This document shows positions 44,499 to 55,462 of a stretch of DNA of 64,000 nt, piece by piece; within the stretch, counting starts at the first letter, position 1, and each line of letters opens with the position of its first letter. Made by a program: the position numbers and the translations under genes. The notes beneath the pieces were generated by a model. That model was not told the DNA's origin and made no database searches. It saw only the letters and a list, made by a program, of their open reading frames with translations. Source of the stretch: Craterostigma plantagineum (lineage: Eukaryota; Streptophyta; Magnoliopsida; Lamiales; Linderniaceae); contig JAPQWV010000028.1 of NCBI GenBank assembly GCA_027422505.1, forward strand, positions 3,324,001 to 3,388,000, written 5' to 3'.

Positions 44499-46626
44499 GT
44501 AAGTAAATGCCCTTCTTAAGCTTTTAAATTTCGTATCTTAGGTGTAGTTGGGGATTTTAATGGCATTTAAAGCGAATAGTGAGGAAGAATTCGAAAACCC
44601 TAAATGTGAGATACACACTAGTGATTAAGTCCCGATTTAAGTCGATGTTTAGGGCTTAGAACTTGGGTGTGAGCCGATTATTAGGTCGAAACAAGATCAT
44701 AAGATTTAGGAAATTCTGGGTAGAACAAACTACGAAAGAGGTTTCGGGTAAATTGAGGGATGAGATGTTAAGAGATCGGGCGAAATGTCATGCCACTTAG
44801 GACAAATCGGGCGATTGTAGTTATATGACAAATCGTGCGATTTGAAATGAATAACACATAGTATAAGCTTCCATGATTTCAATTTAGACACATAGAATCG
44901 GACGATTTGAACAAAAATACCACGTGGCAATAGGAGAATAAATCGCCGAGACTTAACTTGAGAAATCCTAGAAATCGGGCGATTTAAGCCCTAGATAAAT
45001 TCGACAACTAGTAATGTGTTTAAACACGAAAATCGGGCGATTCTGTGCCACCTCAAATCGGCCGAATTGCTTTAGCTACTACATGCATGGAATCGGGATG
45101 ACGTCATGCTGATGAAAAAGCACGGCGATTTCTAAATCGGGTGGAAACCAAGTTTAACAAACACCAAATCGGGCGATTCCGCCAAGCTCCATAAAGCCAC
45201 ATTTCGGGCGATTGAGCGACATGAACACGTGGCACGCTAAGAAGAAATCGCCGAGTTTAAAGTGGAACAACTAGAAATCGGGCGATCTTATACAATATTC
45301 AAATCGGGCGAATTGTATTGAGAATGCCACGCACGAAATCGGACGATTTCCAATCATACACACACGTGGCACAAGTAGAACAAATCGCCGAGGTTGGTCT
45401 ATGGAATCTCAAATCGGGTGATTTTAGTTAGAATGTTAAATCGTGCGAATTAAAACCTTAAGGAAATCGGACACATCCATGCTAAGTACAAATCGGGCAA
45501 ATCCATGTTTATATGATCGATCGACCAAATGACTTGAACACTTAGATATTTCGCCGAGCCCCTTAGATTAAAAGTTAGTACTAACATAACTTAGAAATTG
45601 TTGGGGCGGGAAATTAGCCTAGACTCAAAGTTAGCAAGAAATCTAGCGAAATTAATGTAGTCCGATAATTTCGTTCGACCTAATTAATTAATTAACGAGG
45701 GCGTAATACTAATACGATGATATTATGTTTAAAGGTCGTACGTTAGGAGCTAACGGGGAGGATACTAATTACCTTCGGACGACAGGTAAGTAGAAGTCCA
45801 ACTACGACACACAACTTGATTTACGTGCCTAATTTGTGTGATTACGTGCTTATGTGGTTTCATGACTTCGTAAATTGATTTAAGTATTTAAAATGTGGTA
45901 AGCCTATGTTGCATTTACTTGCATCTGCATATGCATACTCACGTGCACACACGAACTCGTGAGGGAGGGTCGTGGGATTGAGTGTGCGTAATGATGTGTC
46001 GCTTGTACGCGACGAGGACTTGCCGATGTGGGCAAGTGTGTCGACTCGTAGTTGAGTCAGGGGCTGTCTCCTATGCTACCAGGGCGGCGTTTTAGCATCG
46101 TCGTACTATTATTGTAGATATATATATTGATATCCTGTGGATAGGATTTGGGCATGGCCCGTGGCGGTAAGGTGCGACCTGGAGGGTGCGACCTGAGGGT
46201 GTAAGCGAAACAGGGTGGAACCCTGGTGTAGGCTACCTCAGCGTGGGCTACCAGCGTGAGCGACCGCCGGACAGTCGGGGACGACCGGGATTATATGGCG
46301 ACCTAGGGGAACGATGTGCATCCTAGGGTTCGGCCATCCGGCGTGGACCGCTGTCGTGTTGTCCCTGAGGGACGTGAGCTCTTGTGGTGCATAGTGAGAT
46401 TAGCCGAGGGCCCTGAGTGACATTAGTCTGAGTACGTTGGTACGACTGATATATGCATCGGCGTGGTTCGCCTTTGCGAGTGTTATATGCATCGGCGCGT
46501 TTCGCCTTTGCGAGTGTTGTATATGCATCGGCGCGGATTGCCGTTGCGGGGGAGTGACACATGCACACATGCATGATTTCTACTTACTGAGCTTCGGTGG
46601 CTCATTCCTTACGTTGTGTGTTGTAG
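44499..46626 (+). other. Candidate two-intron leader in the G3 5' LTR
   Basis: Candidate intron 1 44499-45734 (donor GAGTTG/GTAAGT, branch-like TACTAAT near 45709, acceptor GTTTAAAG). Mini-exon 45735-45785 (51 bp). Candidate intron 2 45786-46626 (donor GACAG/GTAAGT, a perfect consensus; hairpin TGAGCTTCGGTGGCTCA near 46588; acceptor TGTGTTGTAG). Confidence 0.55.
44770..45540 (+). repeat. Array of AATCGGGCGATT words, G3 5' LTR
   Basis: About twenty-five copies of AATCGGGCGATT and relatives (AATCGTGCGATT, AATCGGACGATT, AAATCGCCGAG), 20-50 bp apart, all inside candidate intron 1. Confidence 0.88.
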
Positions 46627-46968
46627 GCACTGGCGATCACGGTATGTGACCGCGTTTTGAAGGCAAGGCCAATCTTTTGGAGCTTCGTGCTGCTTTTGGG
46701 GTGGACGTGTGTGTGTGGATGACGACCTGTGAGGACGGGCGCATAGGAGCTTTTGCTGTGCCGACACACCTTCGCCGTTGTAGTTAGACCATGTCTGGAA
46801 CTTGATGTTCGACATGCATTCTTTTGTCTTGTACAGAACGATGTTTCATTTCGTAAATGAAAAATGAAAAATTTGTACGCATTTTTGGTGCACTTCTTTA
46901 TTTGCAAATTCGCTAGGCACGTAAAAATGCGCTAAGTTAGGCGGTTAGGAAGTCGGGGCGCGACAGGG

Positions 46969-46980
46969 TGGTATCAGAGC
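46969..46980 (+). other. Primer binding site of G3
   Basis: TGGTATCAGAGC, initiator tRNA-Met type, three bases after the LTR. Confidence 0.95.
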
Positions 46981-47120
46981 TTCGGTCACAGGTTCTGTAG
47001 ACTGTCCACACACACACACCCAAAAGAGCGGAAGCGGCCTTGCAAGTAAGTGTTAAGTCTATGTGAATTTCTATGTTGTATAATTTATTGGCCATAGGAC
47101 AATCAGGATAGGGATAGGAG

Positions 47121-48740
47121 ATGGTAAGAACGAGAGGTGAGTCGAGTGGTGGCGACGACCAGAACAGGGGAAACACGGCCCCTCCCGACAATCGGGACGC
47201 GACGATCTTCCAGCTAACGGAATTAGTCCGTCAGCAGTCGGCGCAGATCCAACAACTGATCCAGCAGAATACTGCTAATGCTGGACCAACTCAGGCGGAA
47301 AGGACTGAGGTGGTGGGAGAACGATTCCGAAGGTTAAACCCACCGACCTTCGAGGACACAGCTGATTCGTCAGCGGCTGAAGACTGGTTGAGGACTCTTG
47401 AGAGCATGTTCGTTTATAGCAGGGTCCCGGAGGCAGAAAAGGCCCTCTGTGCTGCGTTCCTACTACGAGGGAGCGCAGGACACTGGTGGGACACCATCAT
47501 GGTGTTGGAGAACCCCGCTACAATGAGCTGGGAAAGATTCAAGGAATTGTTCAGGGGCAAGTACCTCACCGCCCCGATTCGAGCACAGCGCCTGAACGAA
47601 TTCATCAATCTCAGGCAGGGGCCCATGACAGTGGCCGAGTACATAAGGAAGTTTGAGCAGCTGTCCAGGTTCGCTGCTCACATGATCAGCACGGAAGCTC
47701 TTAAAGTCGAACGCTTTCTGGAGGGATTGAAGCCCGAGCTCTATAGGGATGTGAGCATGGCGGGAATACAGGGAGCTACTTACTCTCAGGTGGCAGAGAG
47801 AGCTATGGTTGCTGAACAGGCGGAAGCCAGGATCTTGAGGGCACAAGAAGCCAAACGCAAATTCGCGCAAATGCAAGGAGCGCAATGGAGCGGAGGAGAC
47901 CAGAAACGGCAGTTCGTGCCTAAAGGGGGCAAGAAGAAATTTCAGAACAGGCCTCCTCAACAGCCTCAGGGGATGATGAATAGACCCCCGAACCCAAATC
48001 AGAACCAGGGAGCAGCGCCGGCTCCAAATTGCCAGAGGTGTGGGAAAAGGCACTTTGGAAACTGCAACATGCAAGCCAACACATGCTTCAAATGCGGGAA
48101 GCCGGGCCACTTTGTGAGACAGTGCCCGGAAGGTACATCGGGAAATCGGGCTGGGAGTCAGGCAGGACCTCAAATGGTGCCAGCTCGGGTGTACACCATC
48201 ACATCCGAGGAAGCAGAGAACAATCCGGAGGTGGTAGCAGGTACCCTACTGATCCACCAAACTCCCACGTGCATTCTAGTAGATTCCGGGGCGACCCACT
48301 CGTTTGCGTCTGTGAAGTATGTGATGAAACTTGGGATAACGCCTGAGCGAGTAGATTATGAGTATAGCGTAGCAATTCCAAGCGGGGCACCAACTAGGAC
48401 TAGCCAAATGCTAAGAAATTGCCCGGTCCTAGTCGGTAATAGGGAATTATCTGTAGACCTAATAGTCATCCCGATGGACGACTACGAGGTGATCCTCGGG
48501 ATGGACTGGCTCTCGAAGTACGGAGCAGTGATAGACTGTAACCGTAAAGTGGTTACTTTTCAGTTTAGAAGGGGAGGAACCTCTAACCTTCAAGGGGACA
48601 ACGAAGAGGAGAGGCACTTCGAGGATATCAGCCTTAAAAGCTCAGCGATTAGTCAACTCAGGATGCGAGGCATACCTGGTGTTCGCGTTGAAGGTAGAAG
48701 AGAATACCCCCACGAAACTCGAAGACGTACCCGTGATTAA
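47121..48740 (+). CDS. Gag-protease of G3
   Basis: The ATG at 47121 begins [11 protein letters not shown]. Residues 1-60 are polar with a Gln-rich likely coil ([13 protein letters not shown]). The retrotransposon gag domain spans about 75-235 ([36 protein letters not shown]). A knuckle-like [12 protein letters not shown] (about 304-315) is followed by a proper CCHC ([14 protein letters not shown], about 322-335). The aspartic protease has [11 protein letters not shown] with Asp about 388, and [20 protein letters not shown]. Homology in this frame ends at about 48570 (FQF); the remaining 57 residues to 48740 are out-of-frame pol sequence. Related elements read gag through pol as one frame, so the change is probably a one-base insertion or two-base deletion in TTTAGAAGGGGAGG; a programmed +1 shift is the alternative. 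Confidence 0.93.
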   Translation: MVRTRGESSGGDDQNRGNTAPPDNRDATIFQLTELVRQQSAQIQQLIQQNTANAGPTQAERTEVVGERFRRLNPPTFEDTADSSAAEDWLRTLESMFVYSRVPEAEKALCAAFLLRGSAGHWWDTIMVLENPATMSWERFKELFRGKYLTAPIRAQRLNEFINLRQGPMTVAEYIRKFEQLSRFAAHMISTEALKVERFLEGLKPELYRDVSMAGIQGATYSQVAERAMVAEQAEARILRAQEAKRKFAQMQGAQWSGGDQKRQFVPKGGKKKFQNRPPQQPQGMMNRPPNPNQNQGAAPAPNCQRCGKRHFGNCNMQANTCFKCGKPGHFVRQCPEGTSGNRAGSQAGPQMVPARVYTITSEEAENNPEVVAGTLLIHQTPTCILVDSGATHSFASVKYVMKLGITPERVDYEYSVAIPSGAPTRTSQMLRNCPVLVGNRELSVDLIVIPMDDYEVILGMDWLSKYGAVIDCNRKVVTFQFRRGGTSNLQGDNEEERHFEDISLKSSAISQLRMRGIPGVRVEGRREYPHETRRRTRD

Positions 48741-51600
48741 GGAATTCTCCGACGTATTCCCGGAGGACTTGCCGGGATTACCCCCAGACAGAGAAATTGA
48801 GTTTACGATTGACCTGGTGCCGGGAGCAGCACCAGTGTCCAAGGCTCCATATCGCTTAGCGCCAACCGAATTAAAGGAGTTGAAGGAACAAATAGATGAA
48901 CTCCTACAAAAAGGATTCATTCAAACTAGCTTTTCTCCCTGGGGTGCGCCAGTCCTATTCGTACGAAAGAAGGATGGCTCGATGAGACTGTGTATAGATT
49001 ACAGAGAGTTGAACAAACTGACGATTAAGAATAAGTATCCACTACCCCGAATAGACGACCTCTTCGACCAACTACAAGGCGCCACAGTATTTTCTAAGAT
49101 CGACTTGAGGTCGGGGTACCATCAACTGAAAATCCGCAAAGAAGACATTCCCAAAACGGCGTTCAGTACCAGATACGGGCATTTCGAATTTTTGGTTATG
49201 CCCTTTGGACTGACGAACGCACCGGCGGCCTTCATGGACCTAATGAACCGGGTGTTCGAAGCCTATCTAGACAAGTTCGTGATCGTGTTCATAGATGACA
49301 TCCTCGTCTACTCCAAGACGAAGGAGGAGCACGAACAACACCTACGAGTAGTACTCGGAGTATTGAGGGAAAAACAGTTGTACGCCAAATATAAGAAGTG
49401 TGAATTTTGGCTGGATCAAGTAGCGTTCTTGGGACACATCGTCTCGGGAGCGGGAATCTCGGTGGACCCGAGCAAGATAGAAGCAATTAGTGACTGGTCG
49501 CAGCCGACTAACGTAACGGAAGTACGGAGCTTCCTAGGCTTAGCAGGCTACTATAGGAAATTCATCAAGGATTTCTCTAGAATCGCCTCTACGCTGACAA
49601 GGTTGACCAAGAAGAACACGCCTTTTCTATGGAACGAGGAGTGTGAACGAAGCTTCCAAGAACTGAAAAAGCGGCTTACTACAGCCCCAGTACTGACGAT
49701 ACCCACGGGAACAGGAGGGTTCTCAGTGTATAGCGATGCCTCGAAGAGCGGGTTAGGGTGCGTACTGATGCAGAACGGTAACGTGGTGGCTTACGCCTCA
49801 CGGCAACTAAAGGAGTACGAAAAGAACTACCCTACACACGACTTGGAGCTTGCTGCGGTGGTTTTCGCTCTCAAGATTTGGAGGCACTACTTGTATGGAG
49901 AGAGATGCGAAATCTACACCGACCACAAGAGTTTAAAGTATTTCTTCACCCAGAAGGAACTCAATATGAGACAAAGACGGTGGCTGGAATTGGTGAAAGA
50001 CTATGATTGTGTAATCAACTACCACCCAGGGAAGGCGAACGTGGTAGCAGATGCACTAAGCCGGAAATCAGTAAGCGCGGAACTTCAACGACTCGACGTG
50101 GAAGTCGTACCATTGGGAGAAGTCGAGGTGAAGTTAGCAGCTCTGACTCTGCAACCAACGCTACTGGAGCAGATCAAAAAGGCACAGGAAAACGACGAGT
50201 TTTACCTGAAAACCAAGGGAGCGCAGACTGAGCAGTCGACAACGGACTTCGCATTTCGGGACGACGGAAGCTTAAACTACAAGAGTAGATTGTACGTTCC
50301 GAACGACGTGGACCTCAGACGAGTCATAATGACAGAAGCACATACCACGCCATATTCGATACATCCGGGGGCTACGAAGCTATATAGGGATCTAAGGACT
50401 AACTACTGGTGGCCGGGAATGAAAAAGGACGTAGCGACGTTCGTGAGCCAATGCCTCACTTGCCAGCAAATCAAGGCAGAACATCAGCGGCCGGCTGGGA
50501 CACTACAACCTTTACCAATCCCAGAGTGGAAATGGGACAATATAACGATGGATTTCGTGAGCGGATTGCCAAGGAATGCGAAAGGACACGACGCAATCTG
50601 GGTAATTGTAGACCGACTTACGAAATCTGCCCATTTTCTGCCGATAAGTACAACATTTACCATGGAGCGGTATGCAGAATTATACATCCAAGAGATAGTA
50701 AGACTCCATGGGACACCCTTAACGATAGTTTCAGACCGCGATTCACGGTTTCTATCTAAATTCTGGACAAGTTTACAAAAGGCCATGGGGACAAAGTTGG
50801 CATTTAGTACAGCATATCATCCGCAAACGGACGGCCAATCCGAGCGGACGATCCAAACACTGGAAGATATGCTACGAGCTTGTGTACTTGATTTCAAAGG
50901 CAACTGGAGCAAGTACCTTCCACTTGTAGAATTCTCGTACAACAATAGCTATCAAGCTACAATTGGAATGGCTCCGTATGAAGCCTTGTACGGACGGAAG
51001 TGCAGGTCCCCAGTGCATTGGGATGAAGTAGGTGAACGGGCGATGTTAGGCCCAGACATGATACGGGAAATGACGGAAATTATTACGATGATCCGAGAAA
51101 GAATGCGCACGGCGCAAAGTAGACAGAAGAGTTATGCGGATCGGAGACGTAGACCGCTAGAATTCGAAGTTGATGATTGGGTCTTTGTGAAAGTATCACC
51201 GATGAAGGGAGTCAAAAGGTTCGGAAAGAAGGGAAAACTAAGTCCGAGATACATCGGTCCCTTCAAGATAATAAAGAGAGTTGGTGAAGTGGCATACCAA
51301 CTAGAACTACCAGCATCGTTGTCGCAAGTACACGATGTATTCCATATTTCCACGTTGCGGAAGTATATCACCGACCCAAGCCACGTGTTGATAAACGACT
51401 CGCTGCACCAACATTTGAAACCAGGCCTGAGCTATGAAGAAGTCCCAGTGGAAATATTGATGCATGAGACGAAGAGGCTTAGGAACAAAGAGATTCCTCT
51501 AGTAAAAGTTCTGTGGCGGAATCAGTCAGTAGAGGAAGCCACATGGGAACGCGAGGATGAGATGAAAACCCGCTATCCTGAATTGTTCCGAACGGACTGA
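48679..51600 (+). CDS. Pol of G3: RT, RNase H, integrase, chromodomain
   Basis: Coding similarity starts before the stated start, at about 48570 ([27 protein letters not shown]); the frame is open from 48535. The GTG at 48679 is not a real start; the protein would need a frameshift from gag. [37 protein letters not shown] (catalytic Asp pair at 49294-49299). RNase [41 protein letters not shown]. Integrase: [10 protein letters not shown] with CLTCQQIK (HHCC finger), then Asp in MDFVSGLP, Asp in VSDRDSRF and Glu in TDGQSERT. The C-terminus ends with a chromodomain ([19 protein letters not shown]), placing it in the Tekay/Del clade. All catalytic residues are present; no internal stop. Confidence 0.95.
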   Translation: MFALKVEENTPTKLEDVPVIKEFSDVFPEDLPGLPPDREIEFTIDLVPGAAPVSKAPYRLAPTELKELKEQIDELLQKGFIQTSFSPWGAPVLFVRKKDGSMRLCIDYRELNKLTIKNKYPLPRIDDLFDQLQGATVFSKIDLRSGYHQLKIRKEDIPKTAFSTRYGHFEFLVMPFGLTNAPAAFMDLMNRVFEAYLDKFVIVFIDDILVYSKTKEEHEQHLRVVLGVLREKQLYAKYKKCEFWLDQVAFLGHIVSGAGISVDPSKIEAISDWSQPTNVTEVRSFLGLAGYYRKFIKDFSRIASTLTRLTKKNTPFLWNEECERSFQELKKRLTTAPVLTIPTGTGGFSVYSDASKSGLGCVLMQNGNVVAYASRQLKEYEKNYPTHDLELAAVVFALKIWRHYLYGERCEIYTDHKSLKYFFTQKELNMRQRRWLELVKDYDCVINYHPGKANVVADALSRKSVSAELQRLDVEVVPLGEVEVKLAALTLQPTLLEQIKKAQENDEFYLKTKGAQTEQSTTDFAFRDDGSLNYKSRLYVPNDVDLRRVIMTEAHTTPYSIHPGATKLYRDLRTNYWWPGMKKDVATFVSQCLTCQQIKAEHQRPAGTLQPLPIPEWKWDNITMDFVSGLPRNAKGHDAIWVIVDRLTKSAHFLPISTTFTMERYAELYIQEIVRLHGTPLTIVSDRDSRFLSKFWTSLQKAMGTKLAFSTAYHPQTDGQSERTIQTLEDMLRACVLDFKGNWSKYLPLVEFSYNNSYQATIGMAPYEALYGRKCRSPVHWDEVGERAMLGPDMIREMTEIITMIRERMRTAQSRQKSYADRRRRPLEFEVDDWVFVKVSPMKGVKRFGKKGKLSPRYIGPFKIIKRVGEVAYQLELPASLSQVHDVFHISTLRKYITDPSHVLINDSLHQHLKPGLSYEEVPVEILMHETKRLRNKEIPLVKVLWRNQSVEEATWEREDEMKTRYPELFRTD

Positions 51601-51622
51601 TTTCGGGGGCGAAATCCTCCTT

Positions 51623-51635
51623 AAGGGGGGGAGGA
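51623..51635 (+). other. Polypurine tract of G3
   Basis: AAGGGGGGGAGGA, directly before the 3' LTR. Confidence 0.92.
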
Positions 51636-52123
51636 TGTAGCACCCGGGTTCCCCGTAAGTATTTAGGGCCAAAAAATTAGTAAAATGCGACTTCGTGATT
51701 TAGGTGTATTAAGGTGAATTATGGGCATAAATGTGATTTACGTGCCCAATATGATTTAAGTGAAGTTTAGTGTTACGAAATTCGGTGCGAATAAATGGTG
51801 CTAAGTGACCCTTGAATTGTCTAACAATTTCGAAAATATAGGCTACAATTTTTAGTGGGCTATATTTAAAAATTAGGCCCAAAATTGATTTAGACCCAAC
51901 TTGGTAGGCAAAGTTCCTTAAAAGGTGGGATATTTTCGTCCTTACCAAGACCCATCACCATGCCTTATGCTTAAAATATTAAATTAAGGAAGAACCTTCC
52001 CTAAACTACCAACTACACACCCACACCTAAGAAGAACATCGAAAGACAAGAGGGAAGAAAGGGAAGGAGCCGAGACGATTTTCACCACAAATAGGCATTC
52101 CAAGTAGCTAAGAATTCGAGTTG

Positions 52124-54250
52124 GTAAGTAAATGCCCTTCTTAAGCTTTTAAATTTCGTATCTTAGGTGTAGTTGGGGATTTTAATGGCATTTAAAGCGA
52201 ATAGTGAGGAAGAATTCGAAAACCCTAAATGTGAGATACACACTAGTGATTAAGTCCCGATTTAAGTCGATGTTTAGGGCTTAGAACTTGGGTATGAGCC
52301 GATTATTAGGTCGAAACAAGATCATAAGATTTAGGAAATTCTGGGTAGAACAAACTACGAAAGAGGTTTCGGGTAAATTGAGGATGAGATGTTAAGAGAT
52401 CGGGCGAAATGTCATGCCACTTAGGACAAATCGGGCGATTGTAGTTATATGACAAATCGTGCGATTTGAAATGAATAACACATAGTATAAGCTTCCATGA
52501 TTTCAATTTAGACACATAGAATCGGACGATTTGAACAAAAATACCACGTGGCAATAGGAGAATAAATCGCCGAGACTTAACTTGAGAAATCCTAGAAATC
52601 GGGCGATTTAAGCCCTAGATAAATTCGACAACTAGTAATGTGTTTAAACACGAAAATCGGGCGATTCTGTGCCACCTCAAATCGGCCGAATTGCTTTAGC
52701 TACTACATGCATGGAATCGGGATGACGTCATGCTGATGAAAAAGCACGGCGATTTCTAAATCGGGTGGAAACCAAGTTTAACAAACACCAAATCGGGCGA
52801 TTCCGCCAAGCTCCATAAAGCCACATTTCGGGCGATTGAGCGACATGAACACGTGGCACGCTAAGAAGAAATCGCCGAGTTTAAAGTGGAACAACTAGAA
52901 ATCGGGCGATCTTATACAATATTCAAATCGGGCGAATTGTATTGAGAATGCCACGCACGAAATCGGACGATTTCCAATCATACACACACGTGGCACAAGT
53001 AGAACAAATCGCCGAGGTTGGTCTATGGAATCTCAAATCGGGTGATTTTAGTTAGAATGTTAAATCGTGCGAATTAAAACCTTAAGGAAATCGGACACAT
53101 CCATGCTAAGTACAAATCGGGCAAATCCATGTTTATATGATCGATCGACCAAATGACTTGAACACTTAGATATTTCGCCGAGCCCCTTAGATTAAAAGTT
53201 AGTACTAACATAACTTAGAAATTGTTGGGGCGGGAAATTAGCCTAGACTCAAAGTTAGCAAGAAATCTAGCGAAATTAATGTAGTCCGATAATTTCGTTC
53301 GACCTAATTAATTAATTAACGAGGGCGTAATACTAATACGATGATATTATGTTTAAAGGTCGTACGTTAGGAGCTAACGGGGAGGATACTAATTACCTTC
53401 GGACGACAGGTAAGTAGAAGTCCAACTACGACACACAACTTGATTTACGTGCCTAATTTGTGTGATTACGTGCTTATGTGGTTTCATGACTTCGTAAATT
53501 GATTTAAGTATTTAAAATGTGGTAAGCCTATGTTGCATTTACTTGCATCTGCATATGCATACTCACGTGCACACACGAACTCGTGAGGGAGGGTCGTGGG
53601 ATTGAGTGTGCGTAATGATGTGTCGCTTGTACACGACGAGGACTTGCCGATGTGGGCAAGTGTGTCGACTCGTAGTTGAGTCAGGGGCTGTCTCCTATGC
53701 TACCAGGGCGGCGTTTTAGCGTCGTCGTACTATTATTGTAGATATATATATTGATATCCTGTGGATAGGATTTGGGCATGGCCCGTGGCGGTAAGGTGCG
53801 ACCTGGAGGGTGCGACCTGAGGGTGTAAGCGAAACAGGGTGGAACCCTGGTGTAGGCTACCTCAGCGTGGGCTACCAGCGTGAGCGACCGCCGGACAGTC
53901 GGGGACGACCGGGATTATATGGCGACCTAGGGGAACGATGTGCATCCTAGGGTTCGGCCATCCGGCGTGGACCGCTGTCGTGTTGTCCCTGAGGGACGTG
54001 AGCTCTTGTGGTGCATAGTGAGATTAGCCGAGGGCCCTGAGTGACATTAGTCTGAGTACGTTGGTACGACTGATATATGCATCGGCGTGGTTCGCCTTTG
54101 CGAGTGTTATATGCATCGGCGCGTTTCGCCTTTGCGAGTGTTGTATATGCATCGGCGCGGATTGCCGTTGCGGGGGAGTGACACATGCACACATGCATGA
54201 TTTCTACTTACTGAGCTTCGGTGGCTCATTCCTTACGTTGTGTGTTGTAG
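52124..54250 (+). other. Candidate two-intron leader in the G3 3' LTR
   Basis: Candidate intron 1 52124-53358, mini-exon 53359-53409 (51 bp), candidate intron 2 53410-54250. Splice sites identical to the 5' copy. Confidence 0.55.
52395..53165 (+). repeat. Array of AATCGGGCGATT words, G3 3' LTR
   Basis: Same words in the same order as 44770-45540. Confidence 0.88.
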
Positions 54251-54589
54251 GCACCGGCGATCACGGTATGTGACCGCGTTTTGAAGGCAAGGCCAATCTT
54301 TTGGAGCTTCGTGCTGCTTTTGGGGTGGACGTGTGTGTGTGGATGACGACCTGTGAGGACGGGCGCATAGGAGCTTTTGCTGTGCCGACACACCTTCGCC
54401 GTTGTAGTTAGACCATGTCTGGAACTTGATGTTCGACATGCATTCTTTTGTCTTGTACAGAACGATGTTTCATTTCGTAAATGAAAAATGAAAAATTTGT
54501 ACGCATTTTTGGTGCACTTCTTTATTTGCAAATTCGCTAGGCACGTAAAAATGCGCTAAGTTAGGCGGTTAGGAAGTCGGGGCGCCACA

Positions 54590-54594
54590 AAATG
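54590..54594. repeat. TSD of G3, right
   Basis: AAATG, the partner of 44006-44010. Confidence 0.95.
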
Positions 54595-55457
54595 TCAGCT
54601 AGTTGATATTCCGTGTTCACAACATGTCAATAGTGCCTTTTTCTACGTGATCTTTTATAAAATGATATCTAATATCTATGTGTTTTCTGCGTGAATGGTG
54701 AACAGGATTACACGTAATCGCAATGGCACTCTGGCTATCACTATGAATGGGTATATTATTTAAATTGTACCCATAATCGTTTAGCTGAGTTCGCATCCAT
54801 AGCCTTTGTGAGCAACAGCTGGCAGCCGCGACGTATTCAACCTCTGCCGTCGATGTTGAGACGCAGTTCTGCTTCTTGGATGACCAGCAGACTAGCTTTT
54901 CGCCTAGAAATTGAGTGCCACCGGATGTGCTTTTCCTGTCCATTCGGCAACCTCCGTAATCAGCGTTAGTGTAGCCAACGAATTTGATTTGTGCCCTTAG
55001 GATACCATAAACCTACGGTTGACGTGCCCTTGAGGTACCGCAGAATCCGCTTGACCGCAAGCATGTGAGATTCTTTTGGGTTGGCTTGGAAACGGGCACA
55101 GAGGCAGGTGGCAAACATAATATCCGGCCGGCTTGAGGTGAGATAGAGAAGAGAGCCGATTATGCTGCGATAAAGTGTGATGTCGACCGCTTTTCCAGTG
55201 GGATCAGCATCCAACCTGCAGCTTGTTGACATGGGAGTGCTGAGTGGCTTGCTCTGATCTTGATGGAACTTCTTCAAAATGTCCTTGATGTATTTAGTCT
55301 GATTTATGAAGATGCCATCTTCGAGCTGCCTGACTTGGAGTCCCAAGAAGAATTGCATCTCTCACATGTGACTCATTTCAAATTTGCTTTTCATCAAATC
55401 TCCAAATCTATTGCATAGCCATGAATTTGTTGATCCGAAGATGATGTCGTCTACATA

Positions 55458-55462
55458 ACTTG
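55458..55462. repeat. TSD of solo LTR, left
   Basis: ACTTG, repeated at 57333-57337. Confidence 0.93.

Larger units (their letters stand above)
44011..46965 (+). repeat. 5' LTR of G3
   Basis: Starts TGTAGCACCCGGGTTCC and ends GGGCGCGACA, two bases from the PBS region. Carries a purine-rich possible first exon (about 44390-44498), candidate introns and the AATCGGGCGATT array. Confidence 0.97.
44011..54589 (+). mobile_element. Ty3/gypsy Tekay-type chromovirus G3, nearly complete
   Basis: 10,579 bp, LTRs 2955 and 2954 bp, TSD AAATG. PBS, gag, protease, RT, RNase H, integrase, chromodomain and PPT are all present. The only coding defect I see is a +1 shift near 48570 between protease and RT. 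The LTRs differ at about six noticed positions, so insertion is recent. Inserted in the RNase H end of copia copy 2. G3-like proteins are the obvious candidates for mobilising G1- and G2-like derivatives. Confidence 0.97.
51636..54589 (+). repeat. 3' LTR of G3
   Basis: Nearly identical to 44011-46965. Noticed differences: one G missing near 52383, substitutions near 52292, 53632, 53720 and 54257, and the end GCGCCACA instead of GCGCGACA. Confidence 0.97.
54590..55462 (-). pseudogene. Copia copy 2 pol: RT C-terminus and RNase H
   Basis: Minus strand from 55457: the RT catalytic [10 protein letters not shown] just after the solo LTR, a damaged stretch, then [39 protein letters not shown] and ILRYLKGTSTVGLWYP to 54966; a break follows. 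RNase H from 54943: MDRKSTSGGTQFLGEKLVCW, CVSTSTAEVEYVAAASCC, IPIHSDSQSAIAITCNPVHH and HIDIRYHFIKDHVEKG. The last few dozen residues lie across G3 at 44010-43935. The motifs place it with Sireviruses. Frame breaks and insertions inactivate it. Confidence 0.92.

Noticed and set aside
44770..45540. Regularly recurring short word could suggest a CRISPR or satellite
   Set aside because: Spacing is irregular, words are palindromic and imperfect, and it lies in a plant LTR present in two nearly identical copies.
46323..46907. Several 60-100 codon frames in the G3 LTR tail, repeated at 53947-54531 and 62836-63455
   Set aside because: They recur only because the LTRs are copies, run on both strands and show no protein features.
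48679..48681. GTG as start of an independent pol gene
   Set aside because: Homology continues upstream in the same frame to about 48570, so this is not a true initiation site.
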